Part shown: in pieces, positions 17,124 through 28,733 of the stretch
Layout: every line of letters starts with the position of its first letter
Position numbering within the stretch: the first letter of the stretch is position 1
DNA from: Variovorax sp. OAS795
GTDB taxonomy: Bacteria > Pseudomonadota > Gammaproteobacteria > Burkholderiales > Burkholderiaceae_C
Assembly (NCBI RefSeq): GCF_040546685.1
Contig: NZ_JBEPOH010000001.1
Coordinates: 4,092,001 to 4,156,000 of the forward strand
Direction: 5' to 3'
DNA: 64,000 nt
Made by a program: the position numbers and the translations under genes
Notes under the pieces: generated by a model
What the model saw: the letters and a program-made list of their open reading frames with translations, nothing else
Told to the model about the DNA's origin: nothing
Database searches by the model: none

Positions 17124-19142
17124 ATGAACAAGTTCCTGCGCGAGATTTCGTCGCTGCCCCGGGACGCGAGGGACACGCTGTTCCTGCTGATCGTCATCGC
17201 GCTGATCGTGCTGCCCCAGGCCGAGAACCTGCCATGGTGGTGCACCGCCATCACGGCCATGGTCCTGGTGTACCGCGGCATGCTGGCCATCGACGCGCGC
17301 CCGCTGCCGGGCCGGTGGGCACGCGTGGGCCTGCTGCTGCTGACGCTGACCGCCACCTTCGCCACGCACCGGACCCTGTTGGGCCGCGACGCCGGCGTCA
17401 CGCTGGTCGTGATCCTGCTGGCGCTCAAGACGCTGGAGCTGCGCGCCCGCAGGGACGCCTTCGTGCTGTTCTTCCTGGGCTTCTTCGCGATGCTCACCAA
17501 CTTCTTCTATTCGCAGTCGCTGATGACCGCGGTCACCATGCTGCTGGCGCTGCTGGGCCTGCTCACCGCGCTGGTGAATGCGCACATGCCGGTGGGCAAG
17601 CCGCCCCTGATGCTGGCGGCACGCACCGCCGCCTGGATGGCGCTGCTCGGCGCGCCCATCATGCTCGCGCTGTTCCTGCTATTTCCGCGCTTCGCGCCGC
17701 TGTGGGGCACGCCCACCGATGCCATGGCCGGCCGCACGGGCCTGTCGAACACCATGCGCGTGGGTACCATCGCGCAGCTGGCGCTGGACGACGGGATCGC
17801 GGCGCGCATCAAGTTCGAGAACGACCGCGCGCCGCCGCAAAGCCAGCTCTATTTCCGCGGCCCGGTGCTCGCGCAGTTCGACGGGCGCGAGTGGACGGCG
17901 CTGCCCTCCTGGGCGCGCGGCGGCACTGCGCCGGACAACCTGCGCACGAGCGGCGAGCCGGTGCGCTACGAGGTCACGCTCGAACCCAGCCAGCGTCCGT
18001 GGCTGCTCACGCTCGATGCGGCGCAAACGCCGCCCGACGTCCCCGGCTTCGGCGTCGTGGGCACGCCCGACCTGCAATGGCTCGCGAGCCGCCCGATCTC
18101 CGACCTGGTGCGCTACCGGGCAGAAAGCTACACGCAGTTCCAGAGCGGCCCGCTGCGGCAGACGGCCGCGCTGCGCCCGTACCTTGCGCTGCCGCCCGGA
18201 TCGAACCCGCGCACCGCTGCGCTGGCCGCGGAGATGCGCGCCCAGCCCGACCTGGCCAATGCCGACACGCAGGCCTTCGTTCGCGCCGCCCTGCAGCGGC
18301 TGCGCACCGGCGGCTACACCTACACGCTGGAGCCCGGCTTCTATGGCAACGAGACGGCCGACGAGTTCTGGTTCGATCGCAAGGAAGGCTTCTGCGAGCA
18401 CATCGCCTCGGCCTTCGTGGTGCTGATGCGCGGGCTCGGCATCCCGGCGCGCATCGTGACCGGCTACCAGGGCGGAGAACTCAATGGCGTCGACAACTTC
18501 TGGGTGCTGCGCCAGAGCGATGCGCACGCCTGGGCCGAGGTCTGGCAGCAGGGCGTGGGCTGGATGCGCGTCGATCCCACCGGCGCGGTGTCGCCGGGCC
18601 GGGTCGGCCAGTTCCAGCGGCTGGTGCCGCCGCCGGGCCTGTTTGCCGGCGCCATCGGCGCCGTGAGCCCGACGCTCGCGCAGAACGTGCGCGCCGCGTG
18701 GGAAGCCGTGAACAACGGCTGGAACCAGTGGGTGCTCAACTACACCCAGAGCCGGCAGCTCAACCTGTTGAAGAACCTGGGCTTCGATGCGCCGAGCCTC
18801 GAGGACCTGGCCTACGTGCTGCTCTACCTGCTGGTGGGCGCGAGCCTTGCCGGCGCGGGATGGGCCTTGTGGGAACGCAGCCAGCACGACCCGTGGCTGC
18901 GGCTGCTGGCCCAGGCGCGCACACGGCTCGCCAAGGCCGGGCTCCAGCTGCCCGAGACAGCACCACCGCGGCAGATGGCCGCGCAGGCCGAGGCACGCTT
19001 CGGCCCTTCGGCCCAGGCGGTGCGCGACTGGCTGCTGAAGCTCGAGGCCCAGCGCTACGCCCCGGCTTCGCCCACCTCGCTCGCGGCCCTGCGCGCCGAG
19101 TTCCGGCGGCTGGACTGGCCGGTTGCGAGATCCGTGCACTAA
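17124..19142 (+). CDS. tgpA: TgpA-like membrane transglutaminase (DUF3488 + transglutaminase core + DUF4129)
   Basis: A 672-residue protein from the ATG at 17124. Five or six transmembrane helices occupy residues about 15-190 (DUF3488), then a periplasmic domain. The transglutaminase core has GFCEHIASAFVVLMRGLGIPAR (Cys424), DAHAWAEVW (His468) and MRVDPTGA (Asp484), a complete catalytic triad. A further transmembrane helix (LAYVLLYLLVGASLAGAGWAL) and a DUF4129-like tail close the protein. In Pseudomonas TgpA has protease-like/transglutaminase activity in the periplasm and matters for viability; that role is transferred by family only. It is the third gene of the MoxR operon. Confidence 0.9.
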   Translation: MNKFLREISSLPRDARDTLFLLIVIALIVLPQAENLPWWCTAITAMVLVYRGMLAIDARPLPGRWARVGLLLLTLTATFATHRTLLGRDAGVTLVVILLALKTLELRARRDAFVLFFLGFFAMLTNFFYSQSLMTAVTMLLALLGLLTALVNAHMPVGKPPLMLAARTAAWMALLGAPIMLALFLLFPRFAPLWGTPTDAMAGRTGLSNTMRVGTIAQLALDDGIAARIKFENDRAPPQSQLYFRGPVLAQFDGREWTALPSWARGGTAPDNLRTSGEPVRYEVTLEPSQRPWLLTLDAAQTPPDVPGFGVVGTPDLQWLASRPISDLVRYRAESYTQFQSGPLRQTAALRPYLALPPGSNPRTAALAAEMRAQPDLANADTQAFVRAALQRLRTGGYTYTLEPGFYGNETADEFWFDRKEGFCEHIASAFVVLMRGLGIPARIVTGYQGGELNGVDNFWVLRQSDAHAWAEVWQQGVGWMRVDPTGAVSPGRVGQFQRLVPPPGLFAGAIGAVSPTLAQNVRAAWEAVNNGWNQWVLNYTQSRQLNLLKNLGFDAPSLEDLAYVLLYLLVGASLAGAGWALWERSQHDPWLRLLAQARTRLAKAGLQLPETAPPRQMAAQAEARFGPSAQAVRDWLLKLEAQRYAPASPTSLAALRAEFRRLDWPVARSVH

Positions 19143-19221
19143 TCCGCGCGCTGAAGCCGCGCGCTGAAACCGCATGTGTCCCGCGCCGGCGGTCCGGCGC
19201 CTGGACGGCACAATCGCGCCC

Positions 19222-20313
19222 ATGCGATTTTTTCAATCTGCGCCGCAGCGCGCCGCCGCCGCCCTCCTGCTCTGCGCCTGCTGCGCCTGGTCCATGGGCG
19301 CGCAAGCCCAGAAAACCGCCAACGGCCGCGCGGTGAAACCCGTGGCCGGCAGCACGTCGTACGCGGCGCGCGACGACGCCATGCGCTTTGCCGACGAGGT
19401 GGCCGAACGCCGCGGCATCGACCGCCAATGGGCGCGCACCACCATCGGCAGCGCCCGCTACCTGCCCGGCGTACCGCGCCTGATGCTCCCGGGCCCGGTG
19501 GGCACGGTCAAGAACTGGCAGGCCTACCGCAGCCGCTTCATCGATGCGACACGCATTGCGGCCGGCGTGCGCTTCTGGCGCGCCAATGCCCAGACGCTCG
19601 CACGGGCCGAGGCAATGTACGGCGTCCCGGCCGAAATCATCGTGGGCATCATCGGTGTCGAGACCATCTACGGCCGCAACATGGGCAACTTCCGCGTGAT
19701 CGATGCGCTCGCCACGCTGGCCTTCGACTTTCCGCAGGCCCACCCGCGCGCGGCCGAGCGGCAGGCCTTCTTCCGCGGCGAGCTCGAGAGCTTTCTCAGC
19801 ACCGAGAGCCGCACCGCCGAAGACCCCCTGCGTCCCGTGGGCAGCTATGCAGGCGCCATGGGCATGCCGCAGTTCATGCCGAGCAGCATCGCCAAGTACG
19901 CAGTCGATTTCGACGGCGACAGCCGCATCGACCTGGTCGACAACCCCGCCGACGTGATCGGCTCGGTGGCCAACTACTTCAAGGCCTTCGGATGGACGCC
20001 GGGCATGCCCGCGGTCTATCCCGTGCGCTTCGAAGAGGCCCGCCTCAAGAAGGCCGTGCTGCTCGCGCCCGACATCCTGCCGAGCTTCAGCGCAGACAGC
20101 TTCGTGGCGGCCGGCGCGGTGCCCGAGGGCGAAGGCATCCGGCACAAGGGCCTGCTCGCACTCATCGAGCTGCAGAACGGCGCCGACGCGCCGCCGACCT
20201 ATGTGGCGGGCACGCGCAATTTCTACGTGATCACGCGCTACAACTGGAGCAGCTACTACGCGATGTCGGTGCTCGACCTCGGCCAGGAGGTCAAGGCCGC
20301 GATGGAGCCATAA
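19222..20313 (+). CDS. lytic murein transglycosylase B-like
   Basis: The 363-residue product starts at ATG 19222. Residues 1-30 are a signal peptide with two cysteines (LLLCACCAW), but no clean lipobox, so it is probably soluble in the periplasm. Catalytic Glu147 lies in IVGIIGVETIYGRNMG. YAGAMGMPQFMPSSIAKYAVDFDGDSRIDL and ADVIGSVANYFKAFGW are the conserved MltB substrate-cleft blocks. TRNFYVITRYNWSSYYAMSVLDLG near the C-terminus completes the family pattern. The enzyme cleaves peptidoglycan glycan strands to give 1,6-anhydromuramyl ends. It follows tgpA by 79 nt and overlaps nothing. Confidence 0.92.
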   Translation: MRFFQSAPQRAAAALLLCACCAWSMGAQAQKTANGRAVKPVAGSTSYAARDDAMRFADEVAERRGIDRQWARTTIGSARYLPGVPRLMLPGPVGTVKNWQAYRSRFIDATRIAAGVRFWRANAQTLARAEAMYGVPAEIIVGIIGVETIYGRNMGNFRVIDALATLAFDFPQAHPRAAERQAFFRGELESFLSTESRTAEDPLRPVGSYAGAMGMPQFMPSSIAKYAVDFDGDSRIDLVDNPADVIGSVANYFKAFGWTPGMPAVYPVRFEEARLKKAVLLAPDILPSFSADSFVAAGAVPEGEGIRHKGLLALIELQNGADAPPTYVAGTRNFYVITRYNWSSYYAMSVLDLGQEVKAAMEP

Positions 20314-20317
20314 CGCC

Positions 20318-20944
20318 GTGGCACCTGCCGCATTGCTCGCCAACTGGAATGCCGCGTGGCGTGCGCTGGGCCTGGCCTCCGCCGACGAGGCGCTGTGCAC
20401 CGAGCTCCAGCGCCGCTACGGCGAGCCGCAGCGCCACTACCACACGCTGCAGCACCTCGGCGAATGCCTCGCGTGGTTCGAGCGCGAGCAGGCGCTGGCC
20501 GAGCGCCCGGGCGAGGTAGCGATTGCACTCTGGTTCCACGATGCCGTCTACGACGTGCATGCCCATGACAACGAGGCACGCAGCGCCGAGTGGGCGCGCG
20601 GCGCAATGCTTGCGGCCGGTGCGCAACCCGAAGCGGCCGAACGCGTGCACGCGCTGGTGATGGCCACGCGGCACGACGCCGTGCCCGAGGGCCTCGACGC
20701 CGAACTGCTGATCGACATCGACCTGTCGATCCTCGGCGCGGAGCAACAGCGTTTCGACGAATACGAACGGCAGGTGCACGCCGAATACGCCTTTGTGCCC
20801 GAGGCGGTGCGCTTGCCGCGCCGCCGCGCGATCCTGCAGCGCTTCCTCGCGCGCGAGGCGATCTACACCACGCCGCGGATGCATGCGCTGCTCGAGCTGC
20901 GGGCCCGCGCCAACCTGGCCCGGTCGATCGCCGCGATGGCCTGA
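20318..20944 (+). CDS. HD-superfamily metal-dependent hydrolase-like protein
   Basis: A 208-residue protein with a GTG start at 20318, 4 nt after the transglycosylase stop, so probably translationally coupled. RRYGEPQRHYHTLQHLGECL (residues about 33-51) and ALWFHDAVYDVHAHDNEARSA (70-90) give the His and HD metal ligands. VMATRHDAVPEG and LLIDIDLSILGA carry the further His/Asp positions of the HD fold. Related proteins are annotated as predicted metal-dependent phosphohydrolases, with no substrate established. The conserved residues look intact. Confidence 0.8.
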   Translation: MAPAALLANWNAAWRALGLASADEALCTELQRRYGEPQRHYHTLQHLGECLAWFEREQALAERPGEVAIALWFHDAVYDVHAHDNEARSAEWARGAMLAAGAQPEAAERVHALVMATRHDAVPEGLDAELLIDIDLSILGAEQQRFDEYERQVHAEYAFVPEAVRLPRRRAILQRFLAREAIYTTPRMHALLELRARANLARSIAAMA

Positions 20945-20962
20945 TCGCGCAGCGACGGCCGC

Positions 20963-20996
20963 AAAAAAAAGGGCCGCACCTTTCGGCGCGGCCCTT
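20963..20996 (-). terminator. Rho-independent terminator of the glycerol ABC operon
   Basis: A perfect 9-bp stem pairs 20969-20977 with 20988-20996 around a 10-nt loop. On the minus strand it is followed by eight T residues (plus-strand A-run 20963-20970, partly in the stem). It stands 30 nt past the glpV stop, and it also lies just beyond the convergent HD gene. Confidence 0.85.
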
Positions 20997-21025
20997 CGTG
21001 GAACACTGTTCGACAAACCGGGCGC

Positions 21026-22756
21026 TCAGCGCACCTTGCCTTCCTTCCACGCCGCCAGCATCTTGCTGTACTCGATGGTCTCGCCCTTGGGCTTTTCGTT
21101 GGCCAGCTTCTTCCAGGGCGCGTTCTTGTCGCTCAGCCACTTGTTCGGATCGCCCTTGGCATTGAGCTTGGGCGCGCAATGGGCCATGCCGGCGCGCTCG
21201 AGGCGAGCCATCACGTTGTCCATCTCCTCGGCCAGGTTGTCCATCGCCTTCTGCGGGGTCTTCTCGCCCGTCACGGCCTCGGCCACGTTCTTCCACCAGA
21301 GCTGCGCGAGCTTCGGATAGTCGGGCACGTTGGTGCCGGTGGGCGTCCATGCCACGCGGGCCGGGCTGCGATAGAACTCGACCAGGCCGCCGAGCTTGGG
21401 CGCCAGGTCGGTCATGGCCTTGCTCTGGATATCCGACTCGCGGATCGGCGTAAGACCGACGATGGTCTTCTTCAGCGACACGCTCTTGGCCGTGACGAAC
21501 TGGGCGTAGAGCCAGGCCGCGGCGGTCTTGTTGGCGTCATGGGCACTGAAGAAGGTCCACGAGCCCACGTCCTGGTAGCCGTTCTGCATGCCCTGCTTCC
21601 AGTACGGGCCGTTCGGGCCGGGCGCCATGCGCCACTTGGGCGTGCCGTCCTCGTTCACCACAGGCAGGCCCTTCTTGGTCATGTCGGCCGTGAAGGCCGT
21701 GTACCAGAAGATCTGCTGTGCGATCTGGCCCTGGGCCGGCACCGGCCCGGCTTCGCCGAAGGTCATGCCTGTGGCTTCCTTGGGCGCGTACTTCTTCATC
21801 CAGTCGATGTACTTGGTGAGCGCATAGACCGCGGCCGGCGAATTGGTGGCGCCGCCGCGCGAGACCGAGGCGCCGACCGGCGTGCACTTGTCGTCGCCCA
21901 CGCGGATGCCCCATTCGTCGATCGGCATGCCGTTCGGAATTCCGACGTCCGCCGTGCCTGCCATCGAGAGCCAGGCATCGGTGAAGCGCCAGCCGAGCGA
22001 CGGGTCTTTCTTGCCGTAGTCCATGTGGCCGTAGATCGGCTTGCCGTCGATGGTCTTCACGTCGACGCTGAAGAACTCGGCGATGTCCTCGTAGGCGCTC
22101 CAGTTGAGCGGCACGCCCAGGTCGTAGCCGTACTTGGCCTTGAATTTGTCCTTCAGGTCCTTGCGGTCGAACAGGTCGGCGCGGAACCAGTAGAGGTTGG
22201 CGAACTGCTGGTCGGGCAACTGGTAGAGCTTCTTGTCCGGCGCCGTCGTGAAGCTGGTGCCGATGAAGTCCTTGATGTCCAGACCCGGATTGGTCCATTC
22301 CTTGCCCGTCCCGGCCATGTAGTCGGTCAGGTTCATGATCTTGCCGTAGCGGTAGTGCGTACCGATCAGGTCGGAGTCGGAGATCCAGCCGTCGTAGATC
22401 GACTTGCCCGACTGCATCGAGGTCTGCAGCTTCTCGACCACGTCGCCTTCCTGGATCAGGTCGTGCTTGACCTTGATGCCGGTGATCTCCTCGAAGGCCT
22501 TGGCCAGCGTCTTCGACTCGTACTCGTGCGTGGTGATGGTTTCCGACACCACCGAAATCTCCTTGACGCCCTTCGCCTGGAGCTTCTTGGCGGCATCGAT
22601 GAACCACTTCAACTCTGCGGTCTGCTGATCCTTGGTCAGGGTCGACGGCTGGAATTCGCTGTCGATCCACTTCTTGGCTTCGGCTTCGCCTGCCGAAGCG
22701 CCTTGCGCGGCGAACATCGCCGCAGCCAGTGCCAGTGCCGTGTAGCGCATCTTCAT
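21026..22756 (-). CDS. glpV: glycerol ABC transporter, periplasmic substrate-binding protein
   Basis: A 576-residue protein beginning MKMRYTALALAAAMFAAQGASAGEA, with a signal peptide cleaved after about residue 22 and a GAGGAGA ribosome-binding site. It is larger than common sugar-binding proteins but matches the family-1 solute-binding type used by the rhizobial GlpV importer. Blocks include VVSETITTHEYESKTLAKAFEEITGIKV, YDGWISDSDLIGTHYRYG and QLPDQQFANLYWFR. It is the last gene of the glpD-S-T-P-Q-U-V transcription unit and is followed by a strong terminator. The substrate assignment rests on operon context with glpD, glpR and glpK. Confidence 0.87.
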   Translation of the reverse strand: MKMRYTALALAAAMFAAQGASAGEAEAKKWIDSEFQPSTLTKDQQTAELKWFIDAAKKLQAKGVKEISVVSETITTHEYESKTLAKAFEEITGIKVKHDLIQEGDVVEKLQTSMQSGKSIYDGWISDSDLIGTHYRYGKIMNLTDYMAGTGKEWTNPGLDIKDFIGTSFTTAPDKKLYQLPDQQFANLYWFRADLFDRKDLKDKFKAKYGYDLGVPLNWSAYEDIAEFFSVDVKTIDGKPIYGHMDYGKKDPSLGWRFTDAWLSMAGTADVGIPNGMPIDEWGIRVGDDKCTPVGASVSRGGATNSPAAVYALTKYIDWMKKYAPKEATGMTFGEAGPVPAQGQIAQQIFWYTAFTADMTKKGLPVVNEDGTPKWRMAPGPNGPYWKQGMQNGYQDVGSWTFFSAHDANKTAAAWLYAQFVTAKSVSLKKTIVGLTPIRESDIQSKAMTDLAPKLGGLVEFYRSPARVAWTPTGTNVPDYPKLAQLWWKNVAEAVTGEKTPQKAMDNLAEEMDNVMARLERAGMAHCAPKLNAKGDPNKWLSDKNAPWKKLANEKPKGETIEYSKMLAAWKEGKVR

Positions 22757-22851
22757 GAGTCTGTCTCCTCGGTTGAAAGCTTCCCCGGTCTTTTCGATCG
22801 CGGCTCCGGGGAGGCGGAGAGCCGGTCGCGTCTGAAAACGAATTCCTGGGC

Positions 22852-23160
22852 CTAGCCCTTGCGCATCACAAGCGCCAGAAGCAGCATCGACAGCACGAAG
22901 CTGACCCAGATCGAGGGCTCGGCTTGAAGGCCCAGCCATTCCTGGAACTTGCCCGCCAGGCCAATGAAGACCAGGTTGAGGTACGCCGCCGAGAGCAGCC
23001 CGATGAAAAGCCGGTCGCCGCGCGTCGTGGCAATGGGCAGCCAGCCGCGACGCATCGTCGTGGGCGACTTGAACTCCCACACCGTCATGCCGACCAGCAT
23101 GAGCGCGATGCAGCTGAAGAAAACCGCCACGGGGGTGGTCCAGACCATCCAGTCGAACAT
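22852..23160 (-). CDS. glpU: DUF2160 small membrane protein of glycerol ABC operon
   Basis: A 102-residue protein with three hydrophobic helices (VFFSCIALMLVGMTVW, RLFIGLLSAAYLNLVFIGLA, IWVSFVLSMLLLALVM) and the motif WLPIATTRGDRLFIGLL. DUF2160 proteins are found almost only inside glycerol ABC operons between permease glpQ and binding protein glpV, and that is exactly its place here (50 nt after glpQ, 95 nt before glpV). Its job is unknown; an accessory transporter subunit is the simplest guess. Confidence 0.85.
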   Translation of the reverse strand: MFDWMVWTTPVAVFFSCIALMLVGMTVWEFKSPTTMRRGWLPIATTRGDRLFIGLLSAAYLNLVFIGLAGKFQEWLGLQAEPSIWVSFVLSMLLLALVMRKG

Positions 23161-23210
23161 TTCTCAACTCCTTTTCTTTTCCCTCTCCCTGAGGGAGAAA
23201 GAGCCAATAC

Positions 23211-24023
23211 CTAGACCCGCCCCATCGCGAATCCCTTCGCGATGTAGTGCCGCACGAACCAGATCACGATCGCGCCCGGCACGATGGTGAGCACGCCCGC
23301 CGCGGCCAGCGTGGCCCAGTCCATGCCCGAGGCGCTCACCGTGCGCGTCATCGTCGCGACGATCGGCTTGGCGTTCACGCTGGTCAGCGTGCGGGCCAGC
23401 AGCAGCTCCACCCAGCTGAACATGAAGCAGAAGAACGCCGCCACGCCCACGCCAGCCTTGATGAGCGGCAGGAAGATCCGGATGAAGAACTTCGGAAAGC
23501 TGTAGCCGTCGATGTACGCCGTCTCGTCGATCTCGCGCGGAATGCCGCTCATGAAGCCTTCCAGGATCCACACCGCGAGCGGCACGTTGAACAGCAAGTG
23601 CGCAAGCGCCACCCCCAGGTGCGTGTCCATCAGGCCGACGGTGCTGTACAGCTGGAAGAACGGCAGCAGGAACACCGCGGGCGGCGTCATGCGGTTGGTG
23701 AGGAGCCAGAAGAACACGTGCTTGTCGCCCAGGAACGAATAGCGCGAGAACGCATAGGCCGCGGGCAGCGCCACGGTGAGCGAGATCACCGTGTTGATTG
23801 CCACGTAGATCAGGCTGTTGATGTAGCCCGAGTACCACGACTCGTCCGTGAAGATGCGCGCGTAGTTGGCCCAGGTGAGCTCGTGCGGGAAGAACGAGAA
23901 GCTCGATACGATCTCCTCGTTCGTCTTGAAGCTCATGTTGACCATCCAGTAGATGGGCAGCAGCGCGAACAGGATGTACAGCACCAGGAAGATGCTGCGC
24001 TTGCGAAAGCGCTTCTCAGGCAT
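23211..24023 (-). CDS. glpQ: glycerol ABC transporter permease (second)
   Basis: A 270-residue carbohydrate-type (MalG-like) permease. Start MPEKRFRKRSIFLVLYILFALLP at 24023; the in-frame extension to 24068 reads through an intergenic palindrome and is rejected. Six transmembrane helices are visible. The EAA-type coupling loop is GIPREIDETAYIDGYSFPKFFIRIFLPLIKAG, which contacts the ATPases. It pairs with GlpP as a heterodimeric channel. It is preceded by a 72-nt gap filled with C/G-rich inverted repeats and followed by glpU after 50 nt. Confidence 0.9.
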   Translation of the reverse strand: MPEKRFRKRSIFLVLYILFALLPIYWMVNMSFKTNEEIVSSFSFFPHELTWANYARIFTDESWYSGYINSLIYVAINTVISLTVALPAAYAFSRYSFLGDKHVFFWLLTNRMTPPAVFLLPFFQLYSTVGLMDTHLGVALAHLLFNVPLAVWILEGFMSGIPREIDETAYIDGYSFPKFFIRIFLPLIKAGVGVAAFFCFMFSWVELLLARTLTSVNAKPIVATMTRTVSASGMDWATLAAAGVLTIVPGAIVIWFVRHYIAKGFAMGRV

Positions 24024-24095
24024 GTTGACCCCCTTGGCGCTGTGCGCCTTCCCCCCGAGGGGGAGCATCCGCCTTGAGGCGGCTCGGCGACGGAT
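24024..24095. repeat. C/G-rich palindromic intergenic element between glpP and glpQ
   Basis: The gap is made of consecutive inverted repeats: GGCGC-TGT-GCGCC, a CCCCC-GAG-GGGGG block (24052-24063), and a perfect CCGCC-TTGA-GGCGG hairpin (24069-24082). Such blocks are widespread in Comamonadaceae intergenic regions. Inside an operon it may stabilise or attenuate the mRNA, and its G-run also supplies the purine-rich leader of glpQ. Confidence 0.6.
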
Positions 24096-24982
<887 letters not shown>

Positions 24983-24986
<4 letters not shown>

Positions 24987-26053
24987 GCGACCAGCTCCTC
25001 GTCCTTGTAGTAGCAGGTGTGGGTGTCGAGCACCCGCAGCCACACGGTGTCGCCCACCCCTGGCGGCTGGTCTTCCGAGTGCAGCCGCACCTTGACCACG
25101 CCGCCGTCGACTTCAGCGCTCAGCATCGCGTGCGTGCCGACGTCCTGCACCTGCCTCACCAAGGCCGGCACCGCACCCGCGGCGCCGGCGTTCGAAAGAC
25201 GCAGGTACTCGGGCCGGATGCCGATCTTGAGCGCGCCCTGCGGCAGTTCGCGCGTGGGCACGAGCGGCGTGCCCGCGACCTCGAGCGCGCCGTTCGCGTT
25301 CTTCGCAGAAAGAAAGTTCATGCCGGGCGAACCGATGAAGTGGCCGACGAAGGTATGGGCCGGACGCTCGAACAGCGCCTCGGCGCTGCCCACCTGCACG
25401 GCCTTGCCACGCGTCATCACGACCACTTCCTCGGCAAAGGTGAGCGCCTCGACCTGGTCGTGCGTCACGTAGATCAGCGTGAGCTTGAGCTCGCGGTGGA
25501 TCTGCTTGAGCTTGCGGCGCAGCTGCCATTTGAGGTGCGGATCGATCACCGTCAGCGGCTCGTCGAACAGCACCGCGGACACGTCGCTGCGCACCAGTCC
25601 GCGGCCGAGCGAGATCTTCTGCTTGGCGTCGGCCGCAAGGCCCGCGGCGCGCTGGTTCAGCTGGCCGCTCATGTCGAGCATCTCGGCGATCTCGCCCACG
25701 CGCTTCCTGATCTGGTCTTCGGGCACCTTGCGGTTGCGCAGCGGGAACGCGAGGTTCTCGGCCACGGTCATGGTGTCGTAGATCACCGGAAACTGGAACA
25801 CCTGCGCGATGTTGCGCTCCTGCGGCGTGGCGCGCGTCATGTCGCGGCCGTCGAACTTGACCATGCCCTGCGAAGGCACCAGGAGGCCCGAGATGATGTT
25901 GAGCATGGTCGTCTTGCCGCAGCCCGAGGGGCCGAGCAAGGCATACGCGCCGCCGTCGCGAAAGCTCATCTGCAGCGGCAGCAGCGCATAGTCGCTGTCC
26001 TGCGTGGGGTTGGGCCGGTAGGCATGGGCCAGGTCGAGATCGATGCGAGCCAT
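24983..26053 (-). CDS. glpT: glycerol ABC transporter ATP-binding protein with degenerate signature motif
   Basis: A 356-residue protein starting MARIDLDLAHAYRPNP. Walker A GPSGCGKTT, Q-loop AQVFQFPVIYDTMTV, Walker B AVLFDEPLTVIDPHLK and the switch histidine (IYVTHDQVEAL) are intact. The place of the ABC signature LSGGQ reads LAADAKQK, so the signature is lost. A C-terminal TOBE-like beta domain follows (IGIRPEYLRL). Paired with GlpS it should build one consensus and one degenerate ATP site. It lies 2 nt after glpS and overlaps glpP by four bases. Confidence 0.9.
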
Positions 26054-26055
26054 AG

Positions 26056-27128
<1,073 letters not shown>

Positions 27129-27129
<1 letters not shown>

Positions 27130-28733
27130 CAGCGCTTCCCGTTGATCATGTGGAGGTTGTTCTTCGAGGACGCCTGCAGCCAGGCATCCACTTGCGCGCG
27201 TTCTTCCGGCGTGTAGCGCAGGCCGAGCTTCGACCGGCGCCAGAGCACGTCGTCGGCCGTCACGGCCCATTCCTCGTCCTGCAGGAAGCGCAGCTCACGC
27301 TCGTGAAGTCCCGGCGCCACGGCGTCGCCCATGTCGGCCATCGATTGCGCATCGCCGAGCAGCCCGGCCACGCGTGCACCGTAGGCACGTGCCAGCCGCC
27401 GCGCGAGCCTGGCATCGAGCCAGGGATGGCGCATCCGTACCTCGGCCACGAAGCGTTCGAAGTCGTCGTCGGGCCGCTTGGCGGCGCCGATCCACGCGGA
27501 CAGGTCGCCGCCGGCCAGGAAGGCGCCGTCGGTCCAGGGCGGGCGCTGCGCGCTGGGCTGGCCGAGCATCTTGCCGACCTCGTCGGCCGCGTCTTCGGCG
27601 AGCTTGCGGAAGGTCGTGATCTTGCCGCCCCAGACGGAGAGCAGCGGCGCCGCGGTGGTGTTCGACTCGAGCATGTAGTCGCGCGTGACGGCGGAGGGAT
27701 CGCCCGAGGCATCGTCGAGCAGCGGACGCACGCCCGAGTAGGTCCAGACCACGTCGGCCGGCACGATGGGCTTGTCGAAATAGCGGCTCGCCTGGGTGCA
27801 GAGATACGCGATCTCTTCGTCGGCGATGCGCGCCGCGCCGGGATCGTCGCCGTTCAGCTCGATGTCGGTGGTGCCGATCAGCGTGAACTCGTCCTGGTAC
27901 GGAATTGCGAAGATGATGCGCTTGTCGGGGTTCTGGAAGATGTAGGCGTGGTCATGCTCGAACAGGCGCCTCACCACGATATGGCTGCCCTTGACCAGCC
28001 GCAGATGGCGCGTGGCGAGCGCCTCGCCCTTGGCCGATTGCGCCACGCCGCGCAGGAACGATTCGGCCCACGGGCCCGCGGCATTGACGACTGCGCGTGC
28101 ACGCACCACGCGAATGCCGCCGTCCGCGGCTTCGAGCGTGGCGGTCCAGCCGTCGGCATCGCGCTGCGCGTGGACGCAGCGGGTGCGCGTGAGCACCTCG
28201 GCGCCGCGCGACCGGGCGTCGATGGCGTTGAGCACCACGAGCCGGGCATCGTCGACCCAGCCGTCGGAATAGACGAAGCCGCGCTTGAACTGCGGCTTGA
28301 GCGGCGCGCCGGCCGCGTGGCTTCGCAGGTCGATGCTGCGCGAGCCCGGCAGCACTTCGCGCCTGGCAAGGTGGTCGTACATGAAAAGGCCGATGCGGAT
28401 CATCCAGCCCGGCCGCATCGACGGGTCGTGCGGCATGACGAAGCGCAGCGGCCACATGATGTGCGGCGCGCTCTTGAGCAGCACTTCGCGCTCCTGCAGC
28501 GCCTTGCGAACGAGCGAGAACTCGTAGTACTCCAGGTAGCGCAGACCGCCGTGGATGAGCTTGGTCGACGAGGACGACGTGTGCGAAGCGAGGTCGTCTT
28601 TCTCGCACAGCACCACGCGCCAGCCCCTGCCCGCCAGGTCGCGCGCAATGCCGCAGCCGTTGATGCCGCCACCGACGATCAGCACGTCGCAATCGGTGGC
28701 CTGCGAAGGCGGATTGGAGGAGAAGTCGCTCAC
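27129..28733 (-). CDS. glpD: aerobic glycerol-3-phosphate dehydrogenase
   Basis: The predicted protein has 534 residues. The FAD-binding Rossmann motif CDVLIVGGGINGCGIARDLAGRGWRVVLCEKDD is at residues about 15-46. SSSTKLIHGGLRYLEYYEFSLVRKALQERE is the classic GlpD block, with ITTFRKLAEDAADEVGKMLG and the C-terminal DAO_C domain (RRSKLGLRYTPEE) later. It oxidises glycerol-3-phosphate to dihydroxyacetone phosphate and reduces quinone at the inner membrane. It heads the minus-strand glp operon and is divergent from glpR across a 189-nt AT-rich region. It acts on the product of glpK, which lies on the other side of glpR. Confidence 0.96.
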
